Assembly: GCA_037367405.1 (NCBI GenBank)
Contig: JAZKJV010003278.1
Location: 124,001 to 188,000, forward strand
DNA: 64,000 bases
Direction: 5' to 3'
From: Ottelia alismoides
Taxonomy: Eukaryota > Streptophyta > Magnoliopsida > Alismatales > Hydrocharitaceae
Positions 34,931 to 46,425 of the stretch are shown piece after piece. Position 1 is the stretch's first letter, and every line of letters begins with the position of its first letter. Below the pieces are notes generated by a model. The model was not told where the DNA came from. It was given only the letters and a program-made list of their open reading frames with translations, and did not search any database. The translations under genes and the position numbers were made by a program.

Positions 34931-37900
34931 TGATGAGCGACCGAGCGATACGGGTTAGGGAATCAAATAATCAGAGGGTCGTTCCAACCCGGATCACAAG
35001 GCCCTACACGAAAAATAGAAACCACTCAAATCAAGCAATCAACACATAAACACAATGTCAGCGGTCTCCGCTATTTATTTTAACCTAGTATAGCGACCAG
35101 GGTCGAACACAAGGAGCACGAGAAACCTTCAAAGTAGTCAAAATCAGACAAGGGAATGCATATTTATATTAATTGTTAGTTTTGAAAATTTTTATATTTT
35201 TAAATAAGGAAGAAAATCAAGCAAATAAGAAAACTAAAGAACACAGGCAAGATTTTTAAATTTTTATTTAAGGCTTGAAATGCTCAAAAATCAAGAATAA
35301 AAATATTCTTAGATTTTTCAAATATTAAAGTATTTTTGGTAATTTTATGGGGTTTTCTGATTTTTATGTGATTTTATAAAATTCAAATAAGTGCTAAACA
35401 AGGAAACAATTCACAACAAGGACAAAATTATAAATTATAAATTATAAATTACAATTAATTAAAGTGTCCTAATATCCTTGTTATGAATATTACAAGAAAA
35501 TGAATAAAAAGATCTAACAACAAAAATTGAAATTATACTTTTCTGATTTTTTTAGAAAATTTCATGATTTTTAAATTTTTTAAGAGTTTTGAGATTTTTA
35601 AGGTTTTTATAACGATTTTTAAAATAAAAATGATATTGGAAGTAAAGAAAATAAAAACAAACACTCACAAATTTTTTTTTGGAATTTTTAAAATAATATT
35701 TATAATTTTTATGTATTTTCTAAAGCAGATAGTAAGCCTTTTATGGGGTTTTAATTTTTAGAAATAAAAGATACAAAATTAATCCCAAAAATTACAATAA
35801 ATATTACACATTAACAGGAGCTAACCGTAATTTTTATCTAATTTTTAGACTTATGTTGGTGATTATTTAATTTAAAACTAGGCCGATAGTTCACAGGGAC
35901 CTCATTGCAATTCTAATAAAGTCCAATGACTAAAAAGTAACACAGATAAGAAAGTGAGGGCTAAAGATGCAACTATCCAGGAAATAAACGCACATGTGTA
36001 ATATGCCACGCACATGGGTATAAGTGCAAATATTAGAAATATTTCATTCAAAACATAACATAGAAGAATTTCAGGGCAAACAATGCAACTTTACCGCAAA
36101 ATCCCGTGGGACAGCACGTGAGTTCACACATGGAGGACTAAAATGCAAATATGTATAATTATGAGGATTTGACAGCAAAATATCTACACTTACAAATTTA
36201 TTTACTAGACTAACTAACAAAGCATAAAAGTACGGGATAAAAGATGCAAAATACCCTGAGGCACATGAGGAGCGTGTGGGGGCTCTAACGGTTCTGATCG
36301 CCCTCACAAAAAGATCTAACGATAGGAAGAATGTTGGGGGCGTGCGGCTGTGATGCTCTACTACAGTACAGATCTAGCGACTGTGAAAAGGTGAAGACGT
36401 GCGGTGCAGATCTGTCCCCTGCTTTGATTGACCGTTAAGGATTAAGCATGGGCATACGACCTAGATCAAATCTGGGAGGTGGCGCTCCTCATTGATGGCG
36501 GAAATAAGGTCTGGAAGAACACGTCGCTGATGGACTTCAACGGAAGAAGATCGAGATCCACCCTTCCGATGGAGGATAGAAAGAGTCCAACACAGTCGTA
36601 TGAGTGGTCCGCGTCTCGTAGGAGGTTTCGATGGAGGAACCAACGCTCAGGTGTGCTGGATGAGGTAGCTCCGCCTATACCTGAGCAGCTGAGCATCCAA
36701 AAGAGGCTCCAATCATTCGAGGGTACATGCAAATAAAAGATAGCACTTGGGGCTACGCTCCGGTCCAGGTTATTGCAGCTGAAGATGAAAGAAGCAAGGT
36801 TAATGGGAATCGATCTCCGGTGAGGGTGGCAGAAGGAGATCTTGGCCTTAATCTCAACCTCATGGTCGAGTCCAAGGATGATCAGACTGTAGTGTAAGAT
36901 GGGGTGTTCATCGAGGGGTCGATCGATAAAGGTGTGATGGTGAGATGTGGTTCCGACCAGGTGGTCAGAGCAAATGAACTGCAACGGAGCGGAATGGATG
37001 AATCAAGGAAATAGACACAATGTGAAGAATAAGATGATCACCTTAGTCTTGGAATGTTTTCTTGGGCTTCAGGTGATGGCGAAGGTCGGGGTCGTGGCCT
37101 CAACCGTGTTGCGGTAGACAGGGAGGCTGATGCGACGGACAACTCCGGCCACGTAGCTGAGCTGCGGGAACACGCCACCAAACTTCAATCCAAAGACACC
37201 CACAGGTTGCTGCCATTCAACTAAAGACACCTGAGGAGGAAAGAAGGGGTGAGGCACGAGCTGCGACGTCAGGAGGGGGGAGAAGACAATTTATAGGTTG
37301 CTCGAGGGTCTAGAAAGATCGGTGAAAAGCGCAGAAACCTAGAGCGATCCAGATTGTACAAGGGACCCGCGATGATGTCAGGTATACGAGGATTATCAGG
37401 TCCAAATTTCGAGGCTAACGGAGCTCGAAGCGGGCTAGAGAAATTTGAGATGGAGCTCCGGTGAGCGCTATCCGAGTCTGACCCGGGAAGGAGGAGGCGT
37501 TGATCGGGGGTCAACGACCTGATTGGACCAATCAGAAATTCAGCTGTATAAAATATTTACAAATTCAATAAAAATAGTAAATGATTTTAAATTAAAAAGT
37601 GTAAAAAATAAAAAAATATTTATTATTTTTCAAAGATTTTTTATGATTTTTTATTATTTTTATGAAAAAGAAATTAGTGTGTATACTTTATATAATATTA
37701 TATACATGTATAGTATACCTATGTATTATGTACAATGAGTTTTATTTTGTTATTTTTACACAAATACCCCAATTATGTATTTATTTATTTTCAACGTAAT
37801 TTTAGGAGTACAAATTTTTTTTTTTATTTTTATGAGTTGCTTACAGATGTAGAATAAATATGGGATGTAATATACATACATGTGTTCCGTACAATGAAAG

Positions 37901-38300
37901 AGAAATTTTATTTTTATTTTTCTATTTTTTTATTTTTAGAACTATATACAAGGAGGTAAGAATAGTAATTTACTCTTATTTCATAAAAAATAATTATATA
38001 TACACATAGGTAATATGTACAACATACAGTGGACCCTATCTCTCTCTACTTATTTTATTTGGCGATTAGTTCAAGGCTTGATCTTCTCTTGGGGTTTAGG
38101 TCACTCTATATTTATTCTAAACACCTCCTTCCTTTTTCTTTTCCTTTATTCTTTTATTTTTGTACAAAACATGCTAATTATGCAATATTAACAGATGCAT
38201 GCAGAATGCTATCTATTGTATTTACAGGTATTTACATGTTGTTTTGCCAAGATAAATAGCTAAAATAAAAGAATAAAGAGTGATAATCATGGATTCATCA
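34931..38300 (-). mobile_element. Element M, 3' LTR (minus strand)
   Basis: On the minus strand it starts TGATGAATCCATG (38300 downward) and ends GCTCATCA (34931), 3370 bp. It contains the promoter TATAAAT (plus atttata, 37289-37295), a GC-richer transcribed part (about 37280-36260), a G-box pair (plus 36115-36131) and the U5 block gtgttcgaccctgg near 35110. The start is adjoined by the polypurine tract at 38301. Open frames such as 36466-36984 and 37269-37514 (minus) lie in the transcribed LTR leader and are not supported as genes. The expected 5-bp target copy on this side is cttgg (34926-34930); the other copy is outside the window. Confidence 0.85.
37289..37295 (-). promoter_or_regulatory. 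TATA box of the M LTR
   Basis: On the minus strand it reads caacctataaattgtcttc. It is placed about 1 kb into the LTR, at the start of the GC-richer segment, as in the other family members. Confidence 0.6.
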
Positions 38301-40578
38301 CCCCCTATACTTTACCTTTGCTAGTCCCGTAGCGAACACTTATTTGAAAAAGAAGTGACAAGAGGAAGAAAAGAAAAAGAAGGAGAATCAAGGTTGATTA
38401 TTGAACTTATCTTCATTAAATTGAAGTATGGAGCTCAGTCAGACCATTGGATTATTATTTTTTCGGAACCTTATTGGGATATAGGTTTAAGACTCAATAG
38501 CCTCTAAGTTCCACCCTTCTATGGTCAAGACTCCTCAATAATCCAGATAAGAACAAGTCTCCATATGCAAAATCTAGTTATCATGTATCTTTCCTTGTAC
38601 TGTGTAAGTGATTTGTAGCTCCCCGTCTCAGAAATGACAAAGAAACAACCTCCCTCAACAAGGTTACTCTAATTCCTCCGTCTACCAGCTCTTTCCTCGA
38701 TGAGCGGAGTATTCCCTTCTAAGTTCAAGTTCAACCGACTCAAGAAGAGGGGGAAAGAAGAGAATGGACCGTGGCCAGTGTAGTCACGTATCCCTGGGAG
38801 CCCAACCAGTGTAGCTAAGTCTCCCGCTGCAAGCTTCATAGATGAGAAGGTGTAATACATAAGCTTTGCTTTATTTGGCTATATACACTCCGACATGCAT
38901 TTTATTTTCAATCAGGTCTTCCCACTTTTTTGGAGTTTTCTTAATTTTGCATTTTTTTATGTGCATATGTACAAAATATCTACATGGTGCAACATATACA
39001 TAAGGACTTTTTCTTCCTGAGCCAGTAGACTATCCCTCTTTTGAAGCGTTTTTGCAACCCACAACTCCTGTCTTTAGACCTCAATACTACTAGACCAAGT
39101 TGAGACGCACATCCCTCCCTAAAGGAAGATGAGAGATTCCACCTAGAAGTACTACCCTTGTATGCTACCCCAAGCAAAAGGAAACTTCCTCCTCACCACC
39201 TCATCCGTGGAGAGCTATGTGTAAGGTGTTGGTCTAATTAAAGCCATTGTCTTTGAGAGTCATGCGTGCATTGTTAAGTGTTCCATTTAGGCTCATCAAG
39301 ATGACATGTGAACATAGCCTAGTGGACTCAAAGAATTAAGTCACTAATGGACCTGAAAAATCTTAACCCCAAATCCTATATGGTTCCTCTGAAAGTTAGG
39401 TGGATTAAGGCCTTAACCAAGCTCCATTTTCTAATTTAATTCCAGACTAGTTTAAATGTCAACTATGATTCAGAAGAATATACAAAACTATGTACACAAA
39501 TCTTTTTTATGCAATTTTTCCAATTATGCAAAATTTTTCAAAACATGCAAAATTTTTGAATATGTTTGAATGCATGCATGCATGAATGCAGAAGTTTTGC
39601 AAACTATTTACAAACATTTACAAGCAGATTTGTGCAATTCTATTTTTCTAATATTTTTCAAAAATTTTGTACTATATACATAATTTTGATACAAAAATAT
39701 TTACACAAGTTTTCATAATCAAAACATTTTTACAAACATTTGTATAAAAATAGTTTCCATAAATAGCTATTTACAAACATGTATGTGCAAAAAAGAATTT
39801 TATGTGTAATATAATTTTTAAGTTTTTTGTGATTTTTAGCTTTGTGGTTTTTAGCCTTTTTATTTATTAATACACTCACACAAAGTATGAGTTATGGCTA
39901 TACAACACCCCCTATACTTAGCTCGAACAATGTCCTCAGAGTGATCCAAGAGCGATGAAGAAGACATAACTCGTGCTTCGTATAAGGAAGTGAAAAGAAA
40001 GGCTATACTATAATGATGAATGAAAGAATAAAATCAATAGAAGTCGGTGATCCCCCTATACTTAGGATCAAGTAAACCAAAGTTTAGAAAACTGTACACA
40101 AGAGGAAAATCGAGGGTTAGAATGTACAAGGTCTACCTCCCCTCTACTTACACCCTAAGTATAGCATAATCATAAGATGCAAAATGGAGTGTTAGATAAA
40201 GGAATGTGCGATATGGACAACTGATCAAAAGAATAATCAAAAGTCTGACACCCCCTCTATACTTAGTGTAAAGTACACTCGAAGTATAGCATGATCATAA
40301 GATGCAAAATGGGATGGTAGATAAAGGAATGTGCGATATGGACAACTGGATATATACAAGGGCAGAAGACAATGATAATCATGCATGAGATGCAAATGAT
40401 GTGAGTCAAAGAGCACATCTCATGCAAAATGAATAGGGGCGACGTCAACGATCATCGGATCATGATCTAGATATGGCTTTAGATGCTGACCATTAACTCG
40501 AAACGTGGACTCAAATGACATCTCAGATATATCAATACTACCATTGTCATGCACCTTTCGAACCAACTATGGTCCCTT
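38301..40578 (-). other. M polypurine tract and long 3' untranslated region
   Basis: On the minus strand it runs from the end of integrase to the polypurine tract (minus aaagtatagggggtg, plus 38299-38313). It shares blocks with the P 3' region in the same order: several internal ctaagtatagggg copies (plus 39907-40290), the 'gacttaattctttgag' block (about 39325-39345), the 'gggagacttagctacactgg' / 'gtgactacactggccac' pair (38770-38826) and the 'aagaaaaagaagtgacaag'-type block next to the LTR. It has no coding capacity. Confidence 0.7.
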
Positions 40579-41880
40579 CTACTTACTCTGTAATTTCCCT
40601 GGAAAAAATCTCAGACTGGCATCGAATAACCGTACTCTCTGGTTCGGCTCAAACTTTTTATGGATGGTATGAGAATCATGCCATATGTTCACTTGTTCCT
40701 TATATTGTAGGCTACTCGAAAAGCCTGTATCTCCAAGCTCCTCCAGGGCCTCCAATTCAGTCTTTCTCTGATCTCCTATACTCTCTGGATTCAATAATAT
40801 CTCAGTGACATTCCATAGTGACTTATGCTTTATCTCCACAGGGAAATGGCATGGCTTGCCAAAAACAAGACGAAAGGGAGACGTACCCAAAGTGTCTTGA
40901 AGGAAGTCTGATATGCCCACAAGACCGAGTCCAAAAGCTGTGACCAATCCTTTCGGTCTGGGCTGACTACCTTCTGTAGTATCATCTTGATCTCCTTGTT
41001 CAATACTTCAACAAGACCATTGGTCTGAGGATGATATGGAGTGGCAACTCGATGCTCTATGCTCATTAGAAAGGGCCTTTGCCTTGTCATTGATAAATTG
41101 AGACCCCCCGTCAGATATCAAAACTCTAGGCACCCCAAACCGTGAAATGATATTTATCCTAAAAAATTGGCAAACAATCTTAGCATCTACGGTTCGGGCG
41201 GGAATGACCTCAACCCAACGACTCACATAGTCAACAACCAATAGAATGTACTCGAATCCCTGACTCTTAGGGAATGGACCCATGAAATCGACGCCCCATG
41301 CGTCAAAGACCTCACCAAAGTGAATGGGTTGCATCAACATCATGTCATGTTGTCCACAAGTGCCCATACCCTGACAATCAGTACACCTCTTCACGAATTC
41401 TTCAGAATCCTTGAAGAGGGTATGCCACCATAGGCTGGATTGGAGCACTTTCTGTGTTGTTCTCCTTCCAAAATGATGTCCTCCTGCCTCATGCTTGTGG
41501 TAGTAAGTGAGGACACTATGGTGCTCCTCCCGAGGAATGCACTGACGCCAGACATTATCCCCTCCTTCATGATAAAGGATGGGATCCTCCCAATGGTACG
41601 ACTTGGCCTTCGCAAGGAGATTCTCAAGTCGCTATGTGGGCCAACCTTGTCGAACTTTCTTGGCAACACGATAGTTCGCAATGTTGACGTACCATGGAAG
41701 AGAGGTGATAGCAAGGATCGCCTTATATGGGAAGGTCTCAGTAATAGGATCAATATGCTCAGATTCCTCAAGATGATCCAATCAAGAGAGATGATCCGCC
41801 ACCACATTCTTGACTCCCGGCTTATCCTTAATCTCAATATCAAACTCCTAGAGTAGAAGGATCCATCTAGTCAATCTTCT
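40579..41880 (-). pseudogene. M integrase (frameshifted)
   Basis: Integrase inserts the cDNA copy into host DNA in the nucleus. Reading 41843 to 40579 on the minus strand gives the zinc-binding region ending in CTDCQGMG and the catalytic core with the DDE residues: Asp in AWGVDFMGPFP, Asp in LISDGGSQF, and Glu in HPQTNGLVEVLNKEIK. A C-terminal part follows (WRLVF-type region read as SPFRLVFGKPCHFPVE, then FEPNQRVRLFD). At least three frame changes occur (near 41440, 41070 and 40900). The order RT, RNase H, integrase is that of Ty3/gypsy, and the sequence style is Tat/Athila-like. Confidence 0.88.
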
Positions 41881-42146
41881 TTGGCATCCTTCTTTGCCAT
41901 GAGGAACCTGATGGCGGTATGATCGGTGTAGATAGTCACTCTGGATCCAAAATATACGATCGGAACTTATCCAAGGGAAACACTACGACTAGCATCTCTT
42001 TCTCTGTAACTGTGTAGTTCCGTTGAGCAACATCCAATGTACTGCTAACATAGAGAATGGAAAATGGTAATCCGTCCCTCCTCTGTCCTAGCAGGGCCCC
42101 TACAACAAAATCAGATGCATCCGTCATGATCTCGAATGGTAGAGAC
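41881..42146 (-). pseudogene. M RNase H domain, split from RT by the P insertion
   Basis: RNase H removes the RNA strand during reverse transcription. The minus strand gives SLPFEIMTDASDFVVGALLG (first catalytic Asp in TDAS). RNYTVTEKEMLVVVFPLDKF follows (Glu in TEKE), then, after a +1-type frameshift near 41938, VTIYTDHTAIRFLMAKKD. The upstream part (GCCTGATTG, the P-D-W of PDWSLPFE) is found only at 60984-60992, showing that P split this codon run. Confidence 0.88.
42142..42146. other. Target site duplication of P, left copy
   Basis: gagac directly before the P LTR. The right copy is gatac at 60979-60983. Joining gagac to caatcagg restores the PDWSLPFE reading of M's pol, which fixes the insertion site. 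Confidence 0.75.
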
Positions 42147-43001
42147 TGATGAATACCCATTCATCACTCTTTATTCTTTTATTTTAGCTAAAAACCTGTG
42201 CAAAACACCATGTAGATATGTGTAAAAATAATAAATTACCATCATGCATGCATTGTGTAAATATTAAAAATTAGCATGTTTTTACGCATAAATAAAAGAA
42301 TAAAGAAATAAAAGAAAAAGAGGGAAATATTTAGAATGAATATTGAGCGACCTAATCCCAAGGGAGGGCTCAGCATGGGCTTGACTGCAAAAGAAACCAA
42401 GTAGAGGGAGATAGGGTCAATCAAATTTGTATATATACCTATGTATATAAATAAATTTATTTTCCTCAAAATAAAAATAAAAAGTGTTTCTTATATGTTG
42501 TACATATTTATAAAAACAAAATTAAAATAAAAATAGGAAAAACAAAAGAAACATATAAATAAATAAAAAACTCTCTCATCAGTGTACATAGTCCATGTAT
42601 ATAAAATAACATACCTATTTATTATCTCCTTGTAAATAATTAATAAAAATCCAATAAAAATATTTATATATTCCATATTTTACGATATAAATAAATAAAA
42701 TAAAAACCAGAAAAAAAAGAATTAAAAAACCCACCAAAAATATTTTTTGTTTATTTTATTCTTTATTTTGACTACTTCGTAGGCTGTAAGGCCAACTCGT
42801 GCTCCCTGAGTCCGACCCTTGTCGCTATACCAGGTTAATAAAATTAGCGAGGACCGCTTCATGTTTCTATTGATTTTATTTTTGATTTGGTGGTTCTATC
42901 TTTTTCTTGTTGAGTCCGATTCTCCGAGATCTGGGTCGCAACGACCCGAGAGTGTTCTCTACCTTACCCGGATTTTAGGAGGTTAATCCTCGGGCTCATA
43001 A
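42147..43001 (+). mobile_element. P array, LTR 1 (short form, 855 bp)
   Basis: It starts TGATGAATACCC and ends GGGCTCATAA, followed by the PBS. It matches LTR 2 (48684-49540) along its whole length and matches the first ~550 bp of LTR 3. About 2.65 kb of the long LTR form, including the GC-rich transcribed region, is missing at about 42715. Confidence 0.88.
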
Positions 43002-43004
43002 GAA

Positions 43005-43021
43005 TGGCGCCGTTACCGGGG
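43005..43021 (+). other. P copy 1 primer binding site (tRNA-Asp)
   Basis: TGGCGCCGTTACCGGGG, one base different from the consensus tRNA-Asp PBS. Confidence 0.9.
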
Positions 43022-44381
43022 AGCACAGCTTAGTAGTCATTTTTATTTTGTTTTTCGTTCGCGGTTTTCTTCGCAGCTTTTTATTTTCTTGCGCGGCTTT
43101 TCGTGGCTTTTTCATTTTTTTCTTTTTATTTTATTTTATTTTGTTTTGTTTTGTTTTTGTTTGTTTTGATTTTATCTTTATTTTCATCTTTGCATATAGT
43201 GCCATTTTATTTTATTTTATCTTGCTTATATTTATAATAATTTGTGCTTGACACCTCTATTGTTTTCTTGTGAGGGGCCCGAGGACCGAGGCGGTTCCTC
43301 TCGAAGAGCCGACGCAACCGCAAGATTTGGAGGCGGCTCCCTTCTACACGGAACCGCAAGAGAGCGTAAGGAGGCGAGCAGAGGCACGGGAGTGATAGAT
43401 TAGCTTAGAATAGTAGTTTTTAGACCATTTGTTTATTGTAATAATACAAGTACCAGCCACTTGGACTTTTGTGGACTGCGGGGTCTGTTTCGCCGAGCAC
43501 CGGTGTGCTCGGGGACCCCACCGCTGTCTTGTTTTTACCACTTTTCTTTTCTTTGATTTCACGTGGATTTCTTTGCTTGAGCCCTTAGACTTAGGTTTTT
43601 ATTTTTGTTGAGCCAGGTAGCCTTAAGTCCACAGCCCTAACAAGAATATCTGTTCCTATAGATTGCGTTTGGATCTAAGCAAATAAAATCATTGCTTTAC
43701 GATAATAGAAATTTCTGCTTAGGATGGTTCTCGCATTGCATCCATATAGTTAGTTTATATTTATGCGCAGATCATAATTTCATGTAGATTGCTGGAGTCA
43801 GGTATGCCTTCTATCTCGTGCATGCATCATTGATTTTGACGCGCATCGGCTTTTCTGCTTTCCTCCCCCTGATAAACTAGACTTAGGAATAAAAGGAAAT
43901 CGGAAAATTTGTTAGACGATTTTTGAAAAATACATAAAAAAGAAAAACAATAAAATCGGGACTGCTAATCACACTTGACCTAAAAGACACCTCATTTAAA
44001 AATCTGTCTTGGGGAGAGTAACCCCCTCCTTGTTTGGTTCGGATGAGCGAGAGAGTGACCCGCTTCCTAGGCTAGAGCCATATCCGATTTCTTGACTAAC
44101 TACCGGCCTTTTATTCGAGACAATCGGTGGAGAATATTGGATTCCTATCAGCTCACATAATCACTCTAAAAAACTGACTTGATCACCTAAATAAAATTGA
44201 CAAGATAATTGATCAATCCCTTACGGTCTTCAGCTAAGCGTGCATAGGTGAATCGGGGGTTTGCTTTCTCATCTTGTGTGTTTCCAGATCCCTTCTGTCT
44301 TCTCCCAATCTATCTTCTCTTCTATCTTTCTCCCACCCACCTTCCATTTTGTCTTTTCTTCCTCTTCTGTATCCCTGGATG
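43022..44381 (+). other. P copy 1 leader
   Basis: A 1.36-kb untranslated leader with a T-rich stretch (43048-43250) and 'gaggggcccgaggaccgagg' (43272). It also has the conserved hairpin at 43493-43512 and the 'ggggagagtaaccccc' small hairpin near 44012. There is no supported coding region. Confidence 0.75.
43493..43512 (+). other. Conserved leader hairpin, P copy 1
   Basis: CCGAGCAC-CGGT-GTGCTCGG, an 8-bp perfect stem preceded by tctgtttcg. It lies about 470 bases after the PBS. Similar hairpins are at 50038-50057 (loop CAGT) and 33701-33719 (different stem). Confidence 0.8.
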
Positions 44382-45523
44382 ATGGATCCCCCTCACTTAT
44401 CGCCGACTTTTGCGGCTTCTCCATCTTCTGACCATCAGTCCAGTCCACCTTCGAGGGAGGTCAGATCCCCGACCAACCTCCCGCTCCATCCCTTCCATCC
44501 CTTTCATTCCTCTGGGCATGCTGCGCTAGACGTCCGTGGAGTTCAGATTGAGCATATGCGAGGCCCGGACGATGCCATTGCTGAGTTGAGATTGCACTCC
44601 ATGCGTGATCAGCAGATGCCTCCTATTCCAGATTGATTGATGAGCAGATAGGACATGGAGCTCAGTCAGCTTCTACACTAGGTCCATTCATTCTAGATTT
44701 GGAACTTATTTAGAGACTGCCGACATTTTCAGGAGAGGTGCACGAGGAGCCCTATCTTCACCTGTCCGAGTTCGAGGAGTTTTGCAGGACACAGATCTAT
44801 TCAGATATCACTGCAGAGAAGATGATGCTGAAAACCTTCCCGTTCACACTTCAGGACAAAGCCATGAGATGGCACCGACGATTGGGAAGGAGATTCGCTA
44901 CGTGGGGAGACTTACGCCAAGAGTTTCTACAGAGATAATTTCCCCAGCATAGAGCAGAGTTGATGCGGTCCTTGATCACCGATTTTTCAGTAGATCCTCA
45001 GGATCCATTGCACGAGGCATGGCCGAGGTTCCTTGACCTCTTGAGGAGATTTCCCGAGCACATACTTTCACTGACTGATCTTATTGAGATCTCCGTGCGG
45101 GGAATGACCGCAGAGCAGTTAGCACTGGTGATCACCTCATGTGGCGGTTCACGCTGCAGTTCCGACATTGACTTACTAGATACCATCTTGAGGTTTCTTT
45201 CACAGAGACCATCTTCACGAGATGTCGTGGTCGGAACAACACATGAGGATGTTGCAGTACCAGTGGGGTGTGTCCTACGACACGAGGATACAGTTTCTAC
45301 AGACCAGCCCGAGGACTTGGATGATGCAGCACCACAGACAACAGAGGAGATGACTGCGACAGTGGAGATTCTGACCCAGAGTCTACTCGAGTTCCCATTG
45401 GTCTTCCAGCTAGAGTTCGAGTCAGCCCCAGAGTTCTCAGTTGACGATTCTTGGATATCAGATCTTCTGATACTCCAGGAGATGGAGAACCCCCTCTACT
45501 ACAGCCATCGATCCAACCATTAA
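44382..45523 (+). pseudogene. P copy 1 gag
   Basis: Gag forms the virus-like particle of the retrotransposon. The protein begins MDPPHLSPTFAASPSSDHQS, then a proline/serine-rich N-terminus. The core of the retrotransposon gag domain follows: TFPFTLQDKAMRWHRRLG, FATWGDLRQEFLQR, LHEAWPRFLDLLRRFPEH and ISVRGMTAEQ. Breaks are a deletion with frameshift between 44590 and 44738 and a TAA at 44936-44938 in LQR*FPQH. No zinc knuckle is visible. After about 45230 the frame runs into the acidic extension. The matching copy 2 gag has only in-frame stops. Confidence 0.85.
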
Positions 45524-46425
45524 AGAATCTAGTCTAGGATGATTCAGCTTCTTTTCTGCAGAGACACTTCTCGGAGTTAGATAGACACCATGACTCAGCC
45601 TAGCAGCCACAACTAGATATGGGATACCACTCTGAGAGACCAGACATAGATAGTCCCATATTCGAGCCTATTGTCCTCCATTTTGTTGAGACAGATACAC
45701 TTGCTAAGGACCAGATGGCAGCCAGCATTGCCGCAGAGCGAGGATCTACCGCAGACACACTTCCAGCCTCCATAGTGTTGACCAATACCTTCTCCTGCTT
45801 CCAGATTGCCGAGAACCAGACTTCAGATGATGATACAGCCGGGTGCACAGAGTGGATACTTGACAGCATAGCAGATGCCCTTCTAGATCCTGATCCTCTA
45901 TTTCTCACAGATGATCTCGCATTTCTCCCCGAGGGTTATCTGCGGGAGAATGCCACAAACGATTATTACTCGGTTTCACCTTCTGATAGTGTATCCGATT
46001 TGGCGGATCACGAAACCGAGTCTTCCAATCCTTCTGATTCTGAGTCATCTCACCTCGACGACCCTCGCGAGGATGAGCCGATCCTTGAGATATTCGATGA
46101 TCTGTCTAAGTTGTCTCCATCATATGCATCGGATATCGATTTTCTTAGAGAGTCTCCTGATCTTCACTTTCCGTACCTCTTTGAGACATTGATCGACGTG
46201 GAGGATTCCATGACTGATCCATCCTTCTCAACGTTTGATTTCTTCAGCTCTACATTTCCACTCCAGTCTGATCTTGAGCCGTTGATTTCTTTTGTTCTAT
46301 CGAATCCCGATCACATCTGCCCATATCCTTGGTCGGTAGCAGACACCCGCCTGATTGTATACCTGGGTGTCATTCTTTACACTGTTGATTTCGTCGTTGT
46401 TCTCATACTGAGACTACGACGATAG
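45524..46425 (+). CDS. P copy 1 acidic C-terminal region (gag extension), 268 codons open
   Basis: An open frame from ATG 45619 to TAG 46425. In copy 2 the same region is in frame with gag, so it is better read as the C-terminal half of one gag polyprotein than as a separate gene. It is rich in Asp, Glu and Ser (DSVSDLADHETESSNPSDSE, DDPREDEPILEIFDDLSKL) and ends with a hydrophobic segment (LIVYLGVILYTVDFVVVLI) and a basic tail (LRLRR). No RT, protease or integrase motif is present. The composition resembles the acidic spacer between protease and RT in M (minus, about 62300-62640). Whether it is translated in copy 1 is doubtful, since gag is broken upstream. Confidence 0.6.

Noticed and set aside
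36466..36984. 172-residue minus-strand open frame
   Set aside because: It lies in the transcribed, GC-richer part of the M LTR, has no known domain, and the matching regions of the other LTRs do not keep the frame.
43022..43260. Hydrophobic open frame in the P leaders (also 49576-49782)
   Set aside because: A T-rich low-complexity tract that translates as Phe/Leu; it is not conserved as protein between copies.
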